DNA from: Abyssicoccus albus
GTDB taxonomy: Bacteria > Bacillota > Bacilli > Staphylococcales > Abyssicoccaceae
Direction: 5' to 3'
NCBI RefSeq assembly: GCF_003815035.1
Contig: NZ_RKRK01000002.1
Coordinates: 124,001-188,000 of the forward strand
Length of the DNA: 64,000 nt
How positions within the stretch are numbered: position 1 is the first letter of the stretch; each line of letters begins with the position of its first letter. Positions 24,407 to 35,938 of the stretch are shown here, piece after piece. Both the position numbers and the translations under genes were made by a program. The notes beneath the pieces are model-generated. The model ran no database searches. It worked only from the letters and a program-made list of their open reading frames with translations, and was not told where the DNA came from.

Positions 24407-25717
24407 ATGACATCGATTAGCGAATTAACGGTGACAAAATCAGATGTGGAATCATTTGCCAAATCTTTAAATGATCCACAATGGTTAATGGATATCCGTA
24501 CAACTGCGATGGATAAAGTCGCAACATTAGATATGCCAAAAGCAGACAAAACAAAATTAGATAAATGGAACTTCTTCAACATTGAATCTTTAAACGTTGA
24601 CGGTGAATCATTCGATTCATTAAATGATTTACCAGAAGATGCTAAGCAATTAATCGACATCGAATCGGTTAAAAATATTTACGTACAACATAACAATACG
24701 AAAGCTTACCTTCAATTAGATGATGAACTCATCAATCAAGGGGTCATTTTACAAGATATCAAAACTGCGGTGACAGAACATTCTGAGCTTGTTCAGAAAT
24801 ACTTCATGCAAGACGGTGTGAAAGTTGATGACAACAAGTTAACAGCGTTGCATGCAGCATTAATGAACGGTGGTTTATTCTTATACGTACCGAAAAATGT
24901 TGAAGTGAAAGAGCCAATTCAAATGGTGACAATTCACGACGATGAGCACGCATCATTATACAACCACGTATTAATTGTTGCAGAAGAAAGTGCACAAGTC
25001 ACTTACGTTGAGAACTATATCTCAACAGTAGATCGTTCTAATGGACAATTAAACGTTGTCAGCGAAGTCATCGCTAAAGACAACGCACAAGTGACTTATG
25101 GCGCTGTTGATTTCTTAACAGAAGGATTTACAGGCTATGTGAATCGTCGTGGTGTAGCAGCACGTGATGCAGTCATAGACTGGGCGTTAGGTTTAATGAA
25201 CGATGGCGATACGATTAATGATAATACAACATACTTAATGGGTGATAACAGTTCAAGTGACTTGAAGACAGTTGTCGTTGGTCGTGGAGAACAGAAGTTG
25301 AACTTTACAACTCAAATCATTCATTACGGTAAGGATAGTATAGGACATATTTTAAAACATGGTGTGATGAAAGATGCTGCAAGTTCTATATTTAACGGTG
25401 TTGGATACATTAAGAAAGCAGCATCAGGCAGTGATGCACAACAAGAATCGCGTGTATTAATGCTCAGTGAGAAAGCACGTGGCGATGCGAACCCAATCTT
25501 ATTAATCGATGAAGATGATGTTACTGCAGGTCACGCAGCAAGTGTTGGTCGTGTCGATCCAATGCAGTTATTCTACTTAATGAGCCGTGGAATTTCACAA
25601 GAAGAAGCAGAACGTTTAGTCATTCATGGATTCTTAGACCCAGTCGTTCGTGAATTACCGATTGAAAGTGTTCAAAAACAATTAAGAGAAGTCATTGAAC
25701 AAAAAGTATTATCGTAA
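24407..25717 (+). CDS. sufD: Fe-S cluster assembly scaffold protein SufD
   Basis: 436 residues with RBS AGGAGG. The C-terminal half is the SufB/SufD beta-helix, with D-A-A-S-S-I-F-N-G-V-G-Y and the terminal F-Y-L-M-S-R-G-I-S. It is a SufB paralogue and binds SufC. It lies 32 nt after sufC and 23 nt before sufS. Confidence 0.97.
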   Translation: MTSISELTVTKSDVESFAKSLNDPQWLMDIRTTAMDKVATLDMPKADKTKLDKWNFFNIESLNVDGESFDSLNDLPEDAKQLIDIESVKNIYVQHNNTKAYLQLDDELINQGVILQDIKTAVTEHSELVQKYFMQDGVKVDDNKLTALHAALMNGGLFLYVPKNVEVKEPIQMVTIHDDEHASLYNHVLIVAEESAQVTYVENYISTVDRSNGQLNVVSEVIAKDNAQVTYGAVDFLTEGFTGYVNRRGVAARDAVIDWALGLMNDGDTINDNTTYLMGDNSSSDLKTVVVGRGEQKLNFTTQIIHYGKDSIGHILKHGVMKDAASSIFNGVGYIKKAASGSDAQQESRVLMLSEKARGDANPILLIDEDDVTAGHAASVGRVDPMQLFYLMSRGISQEEAERLVIHGFLDPVVRELPIESVQKQLREVIEQKVLS

Positions 25718-25731
25718 GTCATAAAAGTTAG

Positions 25732-27392
<1,661 letters not shown>

Positions 27393-27397
27393 TTTAA

Positions 27398-28795
27398 ATG
27401 GCTAAACAAGCACCAGATGTAGGAGATTATAAATATGGTTTCCACGATGAAGACGTATCATTATTTAGATCGGAACGTGGATTAACTGAAGATATCGTTC
27501 GCAAAATTTCAGAGATGAAAGAAGAACCACAATGGATGTTAGATTTCAGATTGAAATCATTAGACCAATTTTATAAAATGCCAATGCCAATGTGGGGTGG
27601 CGATTTATCAGAATTGAACTTTGATGAAATTACGTACTACGTTAAACCAAGTGATCGTGCGGAACGTTCATGGGACGAAGTACCAGAGGAAATTAAGCAA
27701 ACATTTGATAAATTAGGAATCCCAGAAGCTGAGCAAAAATACTTAGCTGGGGTATCAGCACAATATGAATCAGAAGTTGTGTATCACAATATGGAGCAAG
27801 ATTTAGAAGATAAAGGTGTCATCTTTAAAGATACTGATTCAGCACTTCGTGAAAACGAAGAGTTATTCAAAGAACACTGGGCAAGCGTTATTCCTTCATC
27901 TGATAATAAGTTTGCAGCGTTGAATTCAGCAGTATGGTCAGGTGGATCATTTATTTATTGCCCACCAGGCGTGAAGCTTGATACACCATTACAAGCATAC
28001 TTCAGAATTAACTCTGAAAACATGGGTCAATTTGAACGTACATTAATTATCGTCGATGAAGGGGCAAGCGTACATTATGTCGAAGGATGTACAGCACCGG
28101 TCTATACGACAAATTCATTACACTCAGCAGTTGTTGAGATTATCGTTAAAAAAGATGCGTATTGTCGTTATACAACAATCCAAAACTGGGCAAACAATGT
28201 TTATAACTTAGTGACAAAACGTACTAAAGTATTAGAAAACGGTACAATGGAATGGGTTGATGGAAATATCGGTTCTAAATTAACGATGAAATATCCATCA
28301 TGCCTATTAATGGGTGAAGGTGCACGTGGTATGACATTATCTATTGCCTTAGCAAGTAAAGGTCAACATCAAGATGCTGGTGCCAAAATGATTCACTTAG
28401 CACCAAATACATCTTCTACGATTGTATCGAAGTCGATCTCGAAAAATGGTGGTAAAGTAAGTTACCGTGGTATCGTTCACTTCGGACGTAAAGCAGAAGG
28501 TGCACGCTCTAACATTGAATGTGATACGTTAATTATGGATAATGAATCAACTTCAGATACAATTCCATATAATGAAATTCTAAATGACAACATCTCATTA
28601 GAACACGAAGCGAAAGTGTCTAAAGTATCAGAAGAGCAATTATTCTACTTAATGAGCCGTGGAATTGGTGAAGAAGAAGCGACAGAAATGATTGTTATGG
28701 GCTTCATCGAACCATTCACGAAAGAGTTACCAATGGAATACGCGGTTGAGATGAACCGATTAATCAAATTTGAAATGGAAGGATCTATAGGATAA
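27398..28795 (+). CDS. sufB: Fe-S cluster assembly scaffold protein SufB
   Basis: 465 residues; RBS GAGGAG in the sufU end. The beta-helix core has the conserved E-G-C-T-A-P near residue 228, with the acceptor Cys, and later the family motif N-I-E-C-D-T-L. It is the cluster-building subunit with SufC and SufD. Last gene of the operon, followed by a terminator. Confidence 0.97.
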   Translation: MAKQAPDVGDYKYGFHDEDVSLFRSERGLTEDIVRKISEMKEEPQWMLDFRLKSLDQFYKMPMPMWGGDLSELNFDEITYYVKPSDRAERSWDEVPEEIKQTFDKLGIPEAEQKYLAGVSAQYESEVVYHNMEQDLEDKGVIFKDTDSALRENEELFKEHWASVIPSSDNKFAALNSAVWSGGSFIYCPPGVKLDTPLQAYFRINSENMGQFERTLIIVDEGASVHYVEGCTAPVYTTNSLHSAVVEIIVKKDAYCRYTTIQNWANNVYNLVTKRTKVLENGTMEWVDGNIGSKLTMKYPSCLLMGEGARGMTLSIALASKGQHQDAGAKMIHLAPNTSSTIVSKSISKNGGKVSYRGIVHFGRKAEGARSNIECDTLIMDNESTSDTIPYNEILNDNISLEHEAKVSKVSEEQLFYLMSRGIGEEEATEMIVMGFIEPFTKELPMEYAVEMNRLIKFEMEGSIG

Positions 28796-28816
28796 TACTA
28801 TCCTATACCCTTAATG

Positions 28817-28847
28817 AAAGACCAGCTGAGGCTGGTCTTTTTGTTTT
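28817..28847 (+). terminator. Terminator of the suf operon
   Basis: AAAGACCAGC / GCTGGTCTTT with a TGAG loop and trailing T tract. Confidence 0.93.
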
Positions 28848-28898
28848 ATCATAGATTAAATGTGGAATACGTTAATATGGATGAAAGGATGAGCTACG

Positions 28899-29444
28899 AT
28901 GATTGATTGGATCAGTGCAATCGGTTCGATTGGAACATTTATTATGGCAACGATTTATTTTATTTCTGTATCGATTCAAATTTTTCAAATGAGAATATCA
29001 TATATGCCGTCGATTGGGTTCAACCAAACAATTCTTGAAGACGTCGATGGTGAATTAAAGTTAAAAAATGCGAATGAAGATAACCCGCAACGGTTTGTTG
29101 ATTATATTAAGCTATCCAATATGGGTGGTGGTGCTGCACGGAACGTAAGTATCTCAATGTATATTGATGGTGAGAATGAATTACAAAATAAATATTTGAA
29201 TATTTTACCGAGTAATGATGCGTATTTATTACCGATTAACCAAGGCGTATACGAAGAATTAGAACATGCGTTGAAAAACCAATTCTACAAAACAAAGCTA
29301 AGAGTTCGTATTGATTATAATAATTACTTGAGTAAAAAAACTAAAACAGTTGATTTTAATGCGAGAATTGATAACTTCTATTCATTCAATGACAAAGAGA
29401 TTTATGAACTTCAATTTATACAAGGCGAGGACCATACATATTAG
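28899..29444 (+). CDS. Membrane-anchored protein of unknown function
   Basis: 181 residues. I do not recognise a named family. One N-terminal membrane segment covers about residues 7-30, followed by a soluble, beta-rich domain of about 150 residues: Y-I-K-L-S-N-M-G-G-G-A-A-R-N-V reads like an extended immunoglobulin-like sheet, a pattern seen in many short phage or plasmid-type hypothetical proteins. RBS AAAGGATG. It stands between suf and the copper operon with its own terminator. Confidence 0.6.
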   Translation: MIDWISAIGSIGTFIMATIYFISVSIQIFQMRISYMPSIGFNQTILEDVDGELKLKNANEDNPQRFVDYIKLSNMGGGAARNVSISMYIDGENELQNKYLNILPSNDAYLLPINQGVYEELEHALKNQFYKTKLRVRIDYNNYLSKKTKTVDFNARIDNFYSFNDKEIYELQFIQGEDHTY

Positions 29445-29459
29445 TATGGTCTTTTTTTC
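29430..29459 (+). terminator. Terminator overlapping the stop of the 28899 gene
   Basis: GACCATAC / GTATGGTC with a 6-nt loop and T7. The csoR -35 box begins at the next base, so terminator and promoter abut. Confidence 0.88.
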
Positions 29460-29488
29460 TTGACAATAATACCTATATAGGGTATTAT
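29460..29488 (+). promoter_or_regulatory. csoR promoter with CsoR operator in the spacer
   Basis: TTGACA (29460-29465), 17-nt spacer, TATTAT (29483-29488). The pseudo-palindrome AATACC-TATATAG-GGTATT (29468-29486) fills the spacer and has the shape of known CsoR sites. Confidence 0.85.
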
Positions 29489-29521
29489 AAAAATATAAAT
29501 AATACGTGATGGGGGTATTTT

Positions 29522-29830
29522 ATGAAGTGTGATGAAACATTAAGAGATGCACCAGTGACTGAGACGCCTAAGGAAGATATTCAAAGAACATTAAATCGAT
29601 TGAAACGTATTGAAGGACAAGTTCGTGGTGTGCAGAAAATGGTCGAAGATGACCGTTATTGTATTGATATTTTAATCCAGCTGAGTGCCATTCAATCCGC
29701 ACTAAAAAATGTTGGATTCCAAGTGACAGAGAAGCATATTCAACACTGTGTAACGCATGCGATCCAGAATGGTGAAGGTGATGAGAGTATTCAAGAACTC
29801 ATGACGGTATTGAAACAATTCAACAAATAG
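29522..29830 (+). CDS. csoR: Copper-sensing repressor
   Basis: 102 residues of all-helical CsoR fold. The Cu(I) ligands Cys47, His72 and Cys76 stand at the spacing of the B. subtilis protein, and an L-K-R-I-E-G-Q-V-R-G motif marks the DNA-binding helix. It should repress its own operon through the site at 29468-29486 and release it on binding Cu(I). Confidence 0.95.
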   Translation: MKCDETLRDAPVTETPKEDIQRTLNRLKRIEGQVRGVQKMVEDDRYCIDILIQLSAIQSALKNVGFQVTEKHIQHCVTHAIQNGEGDESIQELMTVLKQFNK

Positions 29831-29845
29831 GAAGGTGTGAAATCA

Positions 29846-32218
29846 ATGAGTGAAGCTTATACGTTAAATATTGAAGGGATGACGTGTGCAGCGTGTTCGA
29901 ATAGAATTGAAAAGATGTTGAATAAACAACAAGGCATGGATGCGCAAGTTAATTTATCGACCGAAAAAGCCATGGTTGAATTGACCGAAGATGCAACACT
30001 TGAACAGGCGGTTCAAACTGTACAAAAATTAGGGTATAACGTACAAACGACAGAGTTAGAGTTAAATGTACATCAGATGACGTGTGCAGCATGTTCGAAT
30101 CGTATTGAGAAAGTATTGAATAAAGATTCGACGATTAAAGAAGCAGTCGTCAATCTATCGACTGAGAAAGCGACGATTAATTATTATACGAATACGACAA
30201 ATACGGCAACGATCATTGAACGAATTCAATCGTTAGGGTATGATGCAACACCTATAGAACAAGCTCATGATGACTCAGATCGTAAACTCAAGTCATTGAA
30301 GAGAAAGCGCAATAAAGTACTGATTTCAGCACTATTATCATTCCCTCTATTACTCACGATGCTTGTTCATTTGTTTAATGTGCACTTACCAAGTATTTTT
30401 ATGAATCCATGGTTTCAATTGGTATTTGCGACACCAGTTCAGTTTATTATCGGATGGCAATTTTATGTCGGTGCATACAAAAACTTGCGTACAGGTGGCG
30501 CGAATATGGATGTACTCGTTGCACTCGGTACAAGTGCAGCATACTTTTACAGCATCTATGAAACAATAAAGTATGTCATGATTGATGGATATACACCGCA
30601 CTTGTACTTTGAAACAAGTGCCGTGTTGATTACGTTAATTTTATTCGGTAAATATTTAGAAGCCCGTGCGAAAACTCAAACATCGAATGCATTAACAAGT
30701 TTATTAAATCTACAGGCGAAAGATGCACGTGTGATACGTGATGGTCAAGAAATGATGATTGGCGTAGATGAAGTGGTCGAAGGAGATCGGTTGATCATTA
30801 AACCCGGAGAGAAAATACCTGTCGATGGTATTATTGTAAATGGAGAAACGGTTGTCGATGAATCGATGTTAACCGGAGAATCATTACCGATTGAGAAAGG
30901 TGTAGATGATGAGTTAATTGGTGCAACGATCAATCAGTCTGGTCGTGTTGAACTTCGTGCAACAAAGGTCGGTCAAGACACAGCACTTGCTTCAATCGTT
31001 AAAGTTGTCGAGGATGCACAAGGTTCTAAGGCAAATATTCAACGATTAGCGGATGTGATTTCTGGATACTTTGTACCGATTGTCATTGGGATTGCAGTGA
31101 TGACATTTATCATATGGTATTTTGTTGTCAATTCAGGACAATTTGAACCCGCACTTGTCGCTGCAATATCAGTCCTTGTAATTGCATGTCCATGTGCATT
31201 AGGACTTGCAACGCCTACATCGATCATGGTGGGGACAGGGAAAGCAGCTGAAGCAGGCATTTTGTTTAAAGGTGGCGAACATCTAGAGAACTTACATTCT
31301 ATAGATACAATTGTATTAGACAAGACAGGAACGATTACAAACGGAAAGCCAGTCGTGACAAACCTAGATATTGATCATAATACATTACAACTCGTTGCGA
31401 GTGCCGAGAATCATTCAGAACATCCATTAGCTAAAGCAATCGTAGAAGAAGCGAAGCGATTGGATCTTGAATTGCTTGAAGTGAATGATTTCGAATCAGT
31501 AACAGGTAAAGGTATTCAAGCATCTGTTAATTGTGAACACGTTTTAATTGGGAACCGAAAGTTAATGGATCATATAGGCGTCTCTGGATTTGATCAACAG
31601 CATTTGCCTGACTATGAATCGCAAGGGAAGACTCAAATGCTGATCGCGATAAATCAGCAATTTGTAGGATCAATCGCTGTTGCAGATACGGTGAAAGATG
31701 AAGCGAAAGAAGCAATCGATACGTTGAAGACACAAGGCATTCATGTGATTATGCTAACGGGTGATCATGAATTAACTGCGAAAGCCATCGCCCAATCTGT
31801 TGGAATAGATGAAGTCATTGCAGGTGTGTTGCCTGAAGAGAAAGCGGATAAAATATCTAATTTACAATCCGACGGTAGACGTGTCGCGATGATTGGAGAT
31901 GGTATCAATGATGCACCAGCCCTTGCAACTGCTGATAGTGGGATTGCAATTGGAACAGGAACTGAGATTGCGATTGAAGCTGCAGATATTACAATTCTGG
32001 GTGGAGATTTGATGCTCATCCCGAAAGCGATTAAAATGAGTCATGAAACGATTAAAAATATCAAACAAAACTTGTTTTGGGCCTTTGGGTATAATACACT
32101 AGGAATTCCAATTGCAGCAATTGGAATCCTTGCACCATGGATTGCAGGTCTTGCAATGGCGTTGAGTAGTGTAAGTGTTGTGACGAATGCGTTAAGACTA
32201 AAAAGGGTAAAACTTTAA
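29846..32218 (+). CDS. copA: Copper-exporting P1B-type ATPase
   Basis: 790 residues from the ATG at 29846. A GTG at 29837 overlaps the AGGTG ribosome site and is rejected. Two N-terminal metal-binding domains carry M-T-C-A-A-C (Cys14/Cys17 and Cys80/Cys83). Then come membrane helices, the actuator loop T-G-E-S, the C-P-C transport site in A-C-P-C-A-L-G, D-K-T-G-T with the phosphorylated Asp, S-E-H-P-L, and G-D-G-I-N-D. It pumps Cu(I) out of the cytoplasm. Confidence 0.97.
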   Translation: MSEAYTLNIEGMTCAACSNRIEKMLNKQQGMDAQVNLSTEKAMVELTEDATLEQAVQTVQKLGYNVQTTELELNVHQMTCAACSNRIEKVLNKDSTIKEAVVNLSTEKATINYYTNTTNTATIIERIQSLGYDATPIEQAHDDSDRKLKSLKRKRNKVLISALLSFPLLLTMLVHLFNVHLPSIFMNPWFQLVFATPVQFIIGWQFYVGAYKNLRTGGANMDVLVALGTSAAYFYSIYETIKYVMIDGYTPHLYFETSAVLITLILFGKYLEARAKTQTSNALTSLLNLQAKDARVIRDGQEMMIGVDEVVEGDRLIIKPGEKIPVDGIIVNGETVVDESMLTGESLPIEKGVDDELIGATINQSGRVELRATKVGQDTALASIVKVVEDAQGSKANIQRLADVISGYFVPIVIGIAVMTFIIWYFVVNSGQFEPALVAAISVLVIACPCALGLATPTSIMVGTGKAAEAGILFKGGEHLENLHSIDTIVLDKTGTITNGKPVVTNLDIDHNTLQLVASAENHSEHPLAKAIVEEAKRLDLELLEVNDFESVTGKGIQASVNCEHVLIGNRKLMDHIGVSGFDQQHLPDYESQGKTQMLIAINQQFVGSIAVADTVKDEAKEAIDTLKTQGIHVIMLTGDHELTAKAIAQSVGIDEVIAGVLPEEKADKISNLQSDGRRVAMIGDGINDAPALATADSGIAIGTGTEIAIEAADITILGGDLMLIPKAIKMSHETIKNIKQNLFWAFGYNTLGIPIAAIGILAPWIAGLAMALSSVSVVTNALRLKRVKL

Positions 32219-32233
32219 AAGGAGGTGATTGAT

Positions 32234-32437
32234 GTGGAAAAAGTGATTAAAGTGGAAGGTATGACATGTGATCATTGTGTGAAAGCCGTAAAAGGTGCTT
32301 TATTAGAACAAGAAAGTGTCAATACTGTTGATGTCAATTTGGAAGATGGATTAGTCGGTGTTGAATTCGACGATGATATTACATTAGATCAAATTAAAGG
32401 CATTATCGAAGAACAAGGATATGATGCCGTAAAATAA
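32234..32437 (+). CDS. copZ: Copper chaperone CopZ
   Basis: 67 residues from the GTG at 32234, the only in-frame start correctly spaced from AGGAGGTG; an earlier GTG overlaps that site. It is a single HMA domain with G-M-T-C12-D-H-C15. It shuttles Cu(I) to CopA and CsoR. Last gene of csoR-copA-copZ. Confidence 0.95.
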   Translation: MEKVIKVEGMTCDHCVKAVKGALLEQESVNTVDVNLEDGLVGVEFDDDITLDQIKGIIEEQGYDAVK

Positions 32438-32444
32438 AATTTTT

Positions 32445-32487
32445 AAGACTACAAATTAGGTAGAAATGAGTAGAACTGTAGTTTTAA
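32445..32487. repeat. Short dispersed inverted repeat, CTACAG family, copy 2
   Basis: AAGACTACA ... ACTGTAGTTTTAA, 43 bases, the same length and flanks as 18581-18623. The arms ACTACA / TGTAGT pair. It lies between copZ and the terminator at 32498. Confidence 0.65.
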
Positions 32488-32497
32488 TAATTAGAAA

Positions 32498-32528
32498 AAA
32501 ACTGCTTACTCATTGAGTAAGCAGTTTT
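32498..32528. terminator. Bidirectional terminator after copZ
   Basis: A 15-base arm AAAACTGCTTACTCA is mirrored by TGAGTAAGCAGTTTT, with A- and T-runs on both sides. It can serve copZ and the opposing fetAB unit. Confidence 0.92.
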
Positions 32529-32533
32529 GATGT

Positions 32534-32674
32534 TTATTTAAAATCAATGTTAGCTAAAAAGATGCCTAACATAATACCAATTGGAATACCGATAAAAATG
32601 TTCAAAATATAACTAAACACGAGTGAAAATAAAACAGTGAAAATTAAAATGTTCAAATTAAAATACTTCTTCAT
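32534..32674 (-). CDS. 46-residue membrane protein downstream of fetB
   Basis: Start ATG at 32674 with AAAGGAG 7-8 nt upstream, inside the end of fetB; stop at 32534-32536. The protein opens M-K-K-Y-F-N-L-N and is almost wholly hydrophobic, with one or two membrane segments (I-L-I-F-T-V-L-F... and a Gly-rich I-G-I-P-I-G-I-M-L-G-I stretch) and ends I-D-F-K. It would be the third cistron of the fetAB unit, right before its terminator. I do not recognise a family. It may be a small subunit or regulator of FetAB. Confidence 0.62.
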   Translation of the reverse strand: MKKYFNLNILIFTVLFSLVFSYILNIFIGIPIGIMLGIFLANIDFK

Positions 32675-32675
32675 A

Positions 32676-33443
32676 TTAAGACTCCTTTCGATAAGTTAGA
32701 TTAATAAATTGCATTCGATCATTAAACAATGTCGGATAACTTAGAAATCCTACAATGACAGCACTAAGTGTTGCAGCTGTAAGTAATAAGAACATGATTA
32801 ATAATTGGAATTGAACCGCGACAATGGGCTCAGCACCTCCAATGATTTGACCACTCATCATTCCTGGTAACTGTACAAGACCAACTGTTTTTAAACTTTC
32901 AATGGTTGGAATCATACTAGATTTAATCGAGTTCTTTAATTGAGTATGGACAGCTTGTTTTGGATTGCCTCCAAATGACAAAATGAGTTCTATTTGTTCT
33001 TGACCTTGTTCTACTTCACTTTGGAATCGATTCAAAAATAGCAATGATAAAACCATCGAGTTTCCAATCATCATCCCACTAATTGGAATAATGTATCTCG
33101 GTTCCAGTGGAATGATATTAAAGAATAATAAAATTGACATCGTTAAAAATTCGACTGTAATTAAAGCTGTCAATACTTTCCACGTCATCCCTTGAATACC
33201 AGAGTCTTTTTGGATAATATTCTGTGTTGCCGCGATAATCATTAAAAGCACCATCAAAAATGTGAAAATGAGTTGTTCACTATCAAATACATATTTCAAA
33301 ATTAATCCGACAATGAATAACTGAATCGTTGATCGAATCGCAGCAATAATGACATCTTTCTCTAAGCCCAGTTTAAGTACAACACTCATAATGATAGGAA
33401 TTAGCACAAAGACATACGATGCAATCAGTGCAAATGTATCCAT
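32676..33443 (-). CDS. fetB: FetB-type ABC permease (UPF0014)
   Basis: 255 residues, seven or so membrane segments. Family features include I-R-S-T-I-Q-L near residue 38 and the cytoplasmic loop Q-L-P-G-M-M-S-G-Q-I-I-G-G. In E. coli FetAB exports iron and protects against peroxide stress; the same role is likely here, but the metal is inferred. RBS AAAGGAG lies within the end of fetA. Confidence 0.88.
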   Translation of the reverse strand: MDTFALIASYVFVLIPIIMSVVLKLGLEKDVIIAAIRSTIQLFIVGLILKYVFDSEQLIFTFLMVLLMIIAATQNIIQKDSGIQGMTWKVLTALITVEFLTMSILLFFNIIPLEPRYIIPISGMMIGNSMVLSLLFLNRFQSEVEQGQEQIELILSFGGNPKQAVHTQLKNSIKSSMIPTIESLKTVGLVQLPGMMSGQIIGGAEPIVAVQFQLLIMFLLLTAATLSAVIVGFLSYPTLFNDRMQFINLTYRKES

Positions 33444-33444
33444 A

Positions 33445-34122
33445 TTAATATTCTCCTTTCACAAATGGATGTGATAACGTATCAAATGGACCTGCTTCGA
33501 CGACTTCTCCATCTTCCATAACGATTGTGTAATGACTCATCCGTTTTGCTTGTTGCAAATTATGTGTAATCCATAATATCGTTTTATCATCTTCTTGATT
33601 TAATTTTTGAATCAACAATTCAATCTCCTGAACACTATGAACATCAAGGCTAGATGTAATTTCATCAAGTAATAATATGTCAGGATTTAATACTAAAGTT
33701 CTCGCAATGGCAAGCTTTTGCTTTTCTCCACCGGATAAATTTTTGATTGATTGGTCGATGGATAGATGAGATAAGTCAACCTTATCAAGCAATGACTGTG
33801 CACGATCTTTATCTAACTGTTGTTGATGGATTTTCATCGGAATATTCAAGTTATCATAAATCGTTCCATTAAACATTGGTGCACTTTGGAAAGCTAGTCC
33901 AACGCGCTTACGTAGTGATAATATGTCGACGGATTCAATCGATTGACCGTCTATTAAAATATCACCTGAATTGGGTGATATTAATCGATTAATGTGTTTA
34001 AGAAATGTTGATTTCCCAGCACCACTTGGACCGACAATTGCAGTGATTTGGTGAGTAGGAATTTCAACGGTTATATTTTTGAGTACATCTTTAAAAGATA
34101 TGTCTAGAAATTGTATTGTCAT
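33445..34122 (-). CDS. fetA: FetA-type ABC ATPase
   Basis: 225 residues. Walker A G-P-S-G-A-G-K-S-T, signature L-S-G-G-E-K-Q and Walker B I-L-L-L-D-E-I-T-S-S-L-D are all present. It pairs with the UPF0014 permease downstream. RBS AGAGGTG. Confidence 0.86.
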   Translation of the reverse strand: MTIQFLDISFKDVLKNITVEIPTHQITAIVGPSGAGKSTFLKHINRLISPNSGDILIDGQSIESVDILSLRKRVGLAFQSAPMFNGTIYDNLNIPMKIHQQQLDKDRAQSLLDKVDLSHLSIDQSIKNLSGGEKQKLAIARTLVLNPDILLLDEITSSLDVHSVQEIELLIQKLNQEDDKTILWITHNLQQAKRMSHYTIVMEDGEVVEAGPFDTLSHPFVKGEY

Positions 34123-34220
34123 CTATTTCACCTCTAGCTTATTCTAACACGAATTATTCATATTGGAATGAATGAAATTAATTATGTCGATACATATGAT
34201 AAAATAAAAATGGTGATAAA

Positions 34221-35072
34221 ATGATTAAAATTGGTGTCAGTGGATTTACAGATCATGATCTGTTGTATGAAGATATTATGCGTAAAAGTGACAAGCTTAA
34301 AACTTATGCATCATTTTTTCCGATTGTTGAATTAGATACTGCATTTTATGCAATTCAGCCGCAGCGAAATATGTATAAATGGATGAGTGAAACACCAGAT
34401 TCGTTCCAGTTTATCGTAAAAGCAGAGCGACGGATGACGCAACATTCTACTTTAGATGAATCACAATTAACATATGATGCGTTATTTGATCAATTTATCG
34501 AGTCTGTTAAACCACTGGTAAAATCATCACGACTTGGTCTTGTATTAATGCAATTCCCACCATGGTTTGATTGTCGTACAGAACATATTCAATATTTAAT
34601 ATTTGCTCGGAATAATCTTAAAGGAATGCCAGTAGCCATTGAGTTTAGACATCACAGTTGGTTTTTACCACATGTTAAACAAGATACGTTGAACTTTTTA
34701 AACCATCAAAAATTGATTCATGCAATATGTGATGAACCGAATGTCGGAGAAGGCTATGTACCTTATGAATTACAGACTACTGCACAATCTGCGTTCTTTA
34801 GATTTCACGGTCGTAACAATGAAGGTTGGACACGAAAGGATATGACAGATGACGCTTGGCGTGCGGTGAGGTTTTTGTATGATTATAATTTAGAAGAATT
34901 AACACAATTCGCACACGATATTCAGTCAGTAGACGATCAAGTTGATGATGATGTATATGTGATCTTTAACAATAATTCAGGGGGACATGCTGCGAAGAAT
35001 GCATTAAAATTAATAGATATTTTGAATATCGAATATGTGGATTTGGCACCACGTCAAATGAAACTTTTTTGA
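34221..35072 (+). CDS. DUF72-family protein (YecE-like)
   Basis: 283 residues with a TIM-barrel-like fold. Family marks are I-G-V-S-G-F at the start, V-E-L-D-T-A-F-Y, F-I-V-K-A-E-R, A-I-E-F-R-H-H-S-W and F-F-R-F-H-G-R-N. The biochemical role is not established. In staphylococci it commonly precedes a TauE/SafE gene and a 5'-nucleotidase-like gene, as here, suggesting a shared transcript. Confidence 0.88.
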   Translation: MIKIGVSGFTDHDLLYEDIMRKSDKLKTYASFFPIVELDTAFYAIQPQRNMYKWMSETPDSFQFIVKAERRMTQHSTLDESQLTYDALFDQFIESVKPLVKSSRLGLVLMQFPPWFDCRTEHIQYLIFARNNLKGMPVAIEFRHHSWFLPHVKQDTLNFLNHQKLIHAICDEPNVGEGYVPYELQTTAQSAFFRFHGRNNEGWTRKDMTDDAWRAVRFLYDYNLEELTQFAHDIQSVDDQVDDDVYVIFNNNSGGHAAKNALKLIDILNIEYVDLAPRQMKLF

Positions 35073-35087
35073 ATGAGGAGAATATAG

Positions 35088-35909
35088 ATGCTACAAATTA
35101 TTACGTTAATTTTGATTGGGCTCATCGCAAGTATCGCCGGTTCACTCGTTGGTATTGGTGGGGGAATTATCATCGTTCCGTCACTTATTTTCTTCGGAAT
35201 TGAACTTGGCATTTTGCCGATGATGACACCTCAAAAAGCCATTGGTACTTCATCCGTTATTTTGATTGCTACTGGATTATCCGCAACAATTAGCTATTAT
35301 AAGTCCGACCAAATCGATGTTAAGAATGCGATTATATTTCTCATTGGAATCATTCCCGGTGCTTTTGTCGGCGCATACACGAGTCAATTTTTCTCATTGG
35401 ATAGTTTTAATTTAGTATTTGGTCTGTTTTTAATTATCGTGTCATTCATATTGTTATTCCGTGATCGATTTAAACCGATGAAGCTGTTTCAACCGAAACA
35501 GATGACGACCTATCGTAGCCCGACGGGTGAATTTTTTGAATATGGTGTACCCGTAATTGCTGGTATTGTATCAACATTTGTTGTTGGTTTCTTTACAGGA
35601 TTGTTCGGTATCGGCGGTGGTGTGTTGATGACACCATTGATGCTCATTATCTTTAGATTCCCACCGCATTTAGCAGTCGGAACGAGTATGTTGATGGTGT
35701 TTGCTGCAAGTTTATCTGGCACAACGAGCCATATTATGCAAGGGAATGTCGTATGGATATATGCCGTGACGCTAATCATTGCAGCATTTATCGGTGCAAA
35801 AATTGGTTCATGGTTAAACAAAAAAATGGCATCTGAACGTATCGTCTTATTACTTCGAATGATGTTATTGTTAATCGGTATATATTCTGTCATTAAATAT
35901 TTCTTGTAA
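35088..35909 (+). CDS. TauE/SafE-family sulfite/organosulfonate exporter-like protein
   Basis: 273 residues, eight membrane segments. Two inverted halves each carry the family motif G-x-G-G-G (V-G-I-G-G-G-I-I-I-V-P and F-G-I-G-G-G-V-L-M-T-P). RBS GAGGAG. Substrates in this family are small anions; none can be assigned here. Confidence 0.88.
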   Translation: MLQIITLILIGLIASIAGSLVGIGGGIIIVPSLIFFGIELGILPMMTPQKAIGTSSVILIATGLSATISYYKSDQIDVKNAIIFLIGIIPGAFVGAYTSQFFSLDSFNLVFGLFLIIVSFILLFRDRFKPMKLFQPKQMTTYRSPTGEFFEYGVPVIAGIVSTFVVGFFTGLFGIGGGVLMTPLMLIIFRFPPHLAVGTSMLMVFAASLSGTTSHIMQGNVVWIYAVTLIIAAFIGAKIGSWLNKKMASERIVLLLRMMLLLIGIYSVIKYFL

Positions 35910-35938
35910 GGATTGAACTTCATTGAAGGAGGTAAAAT

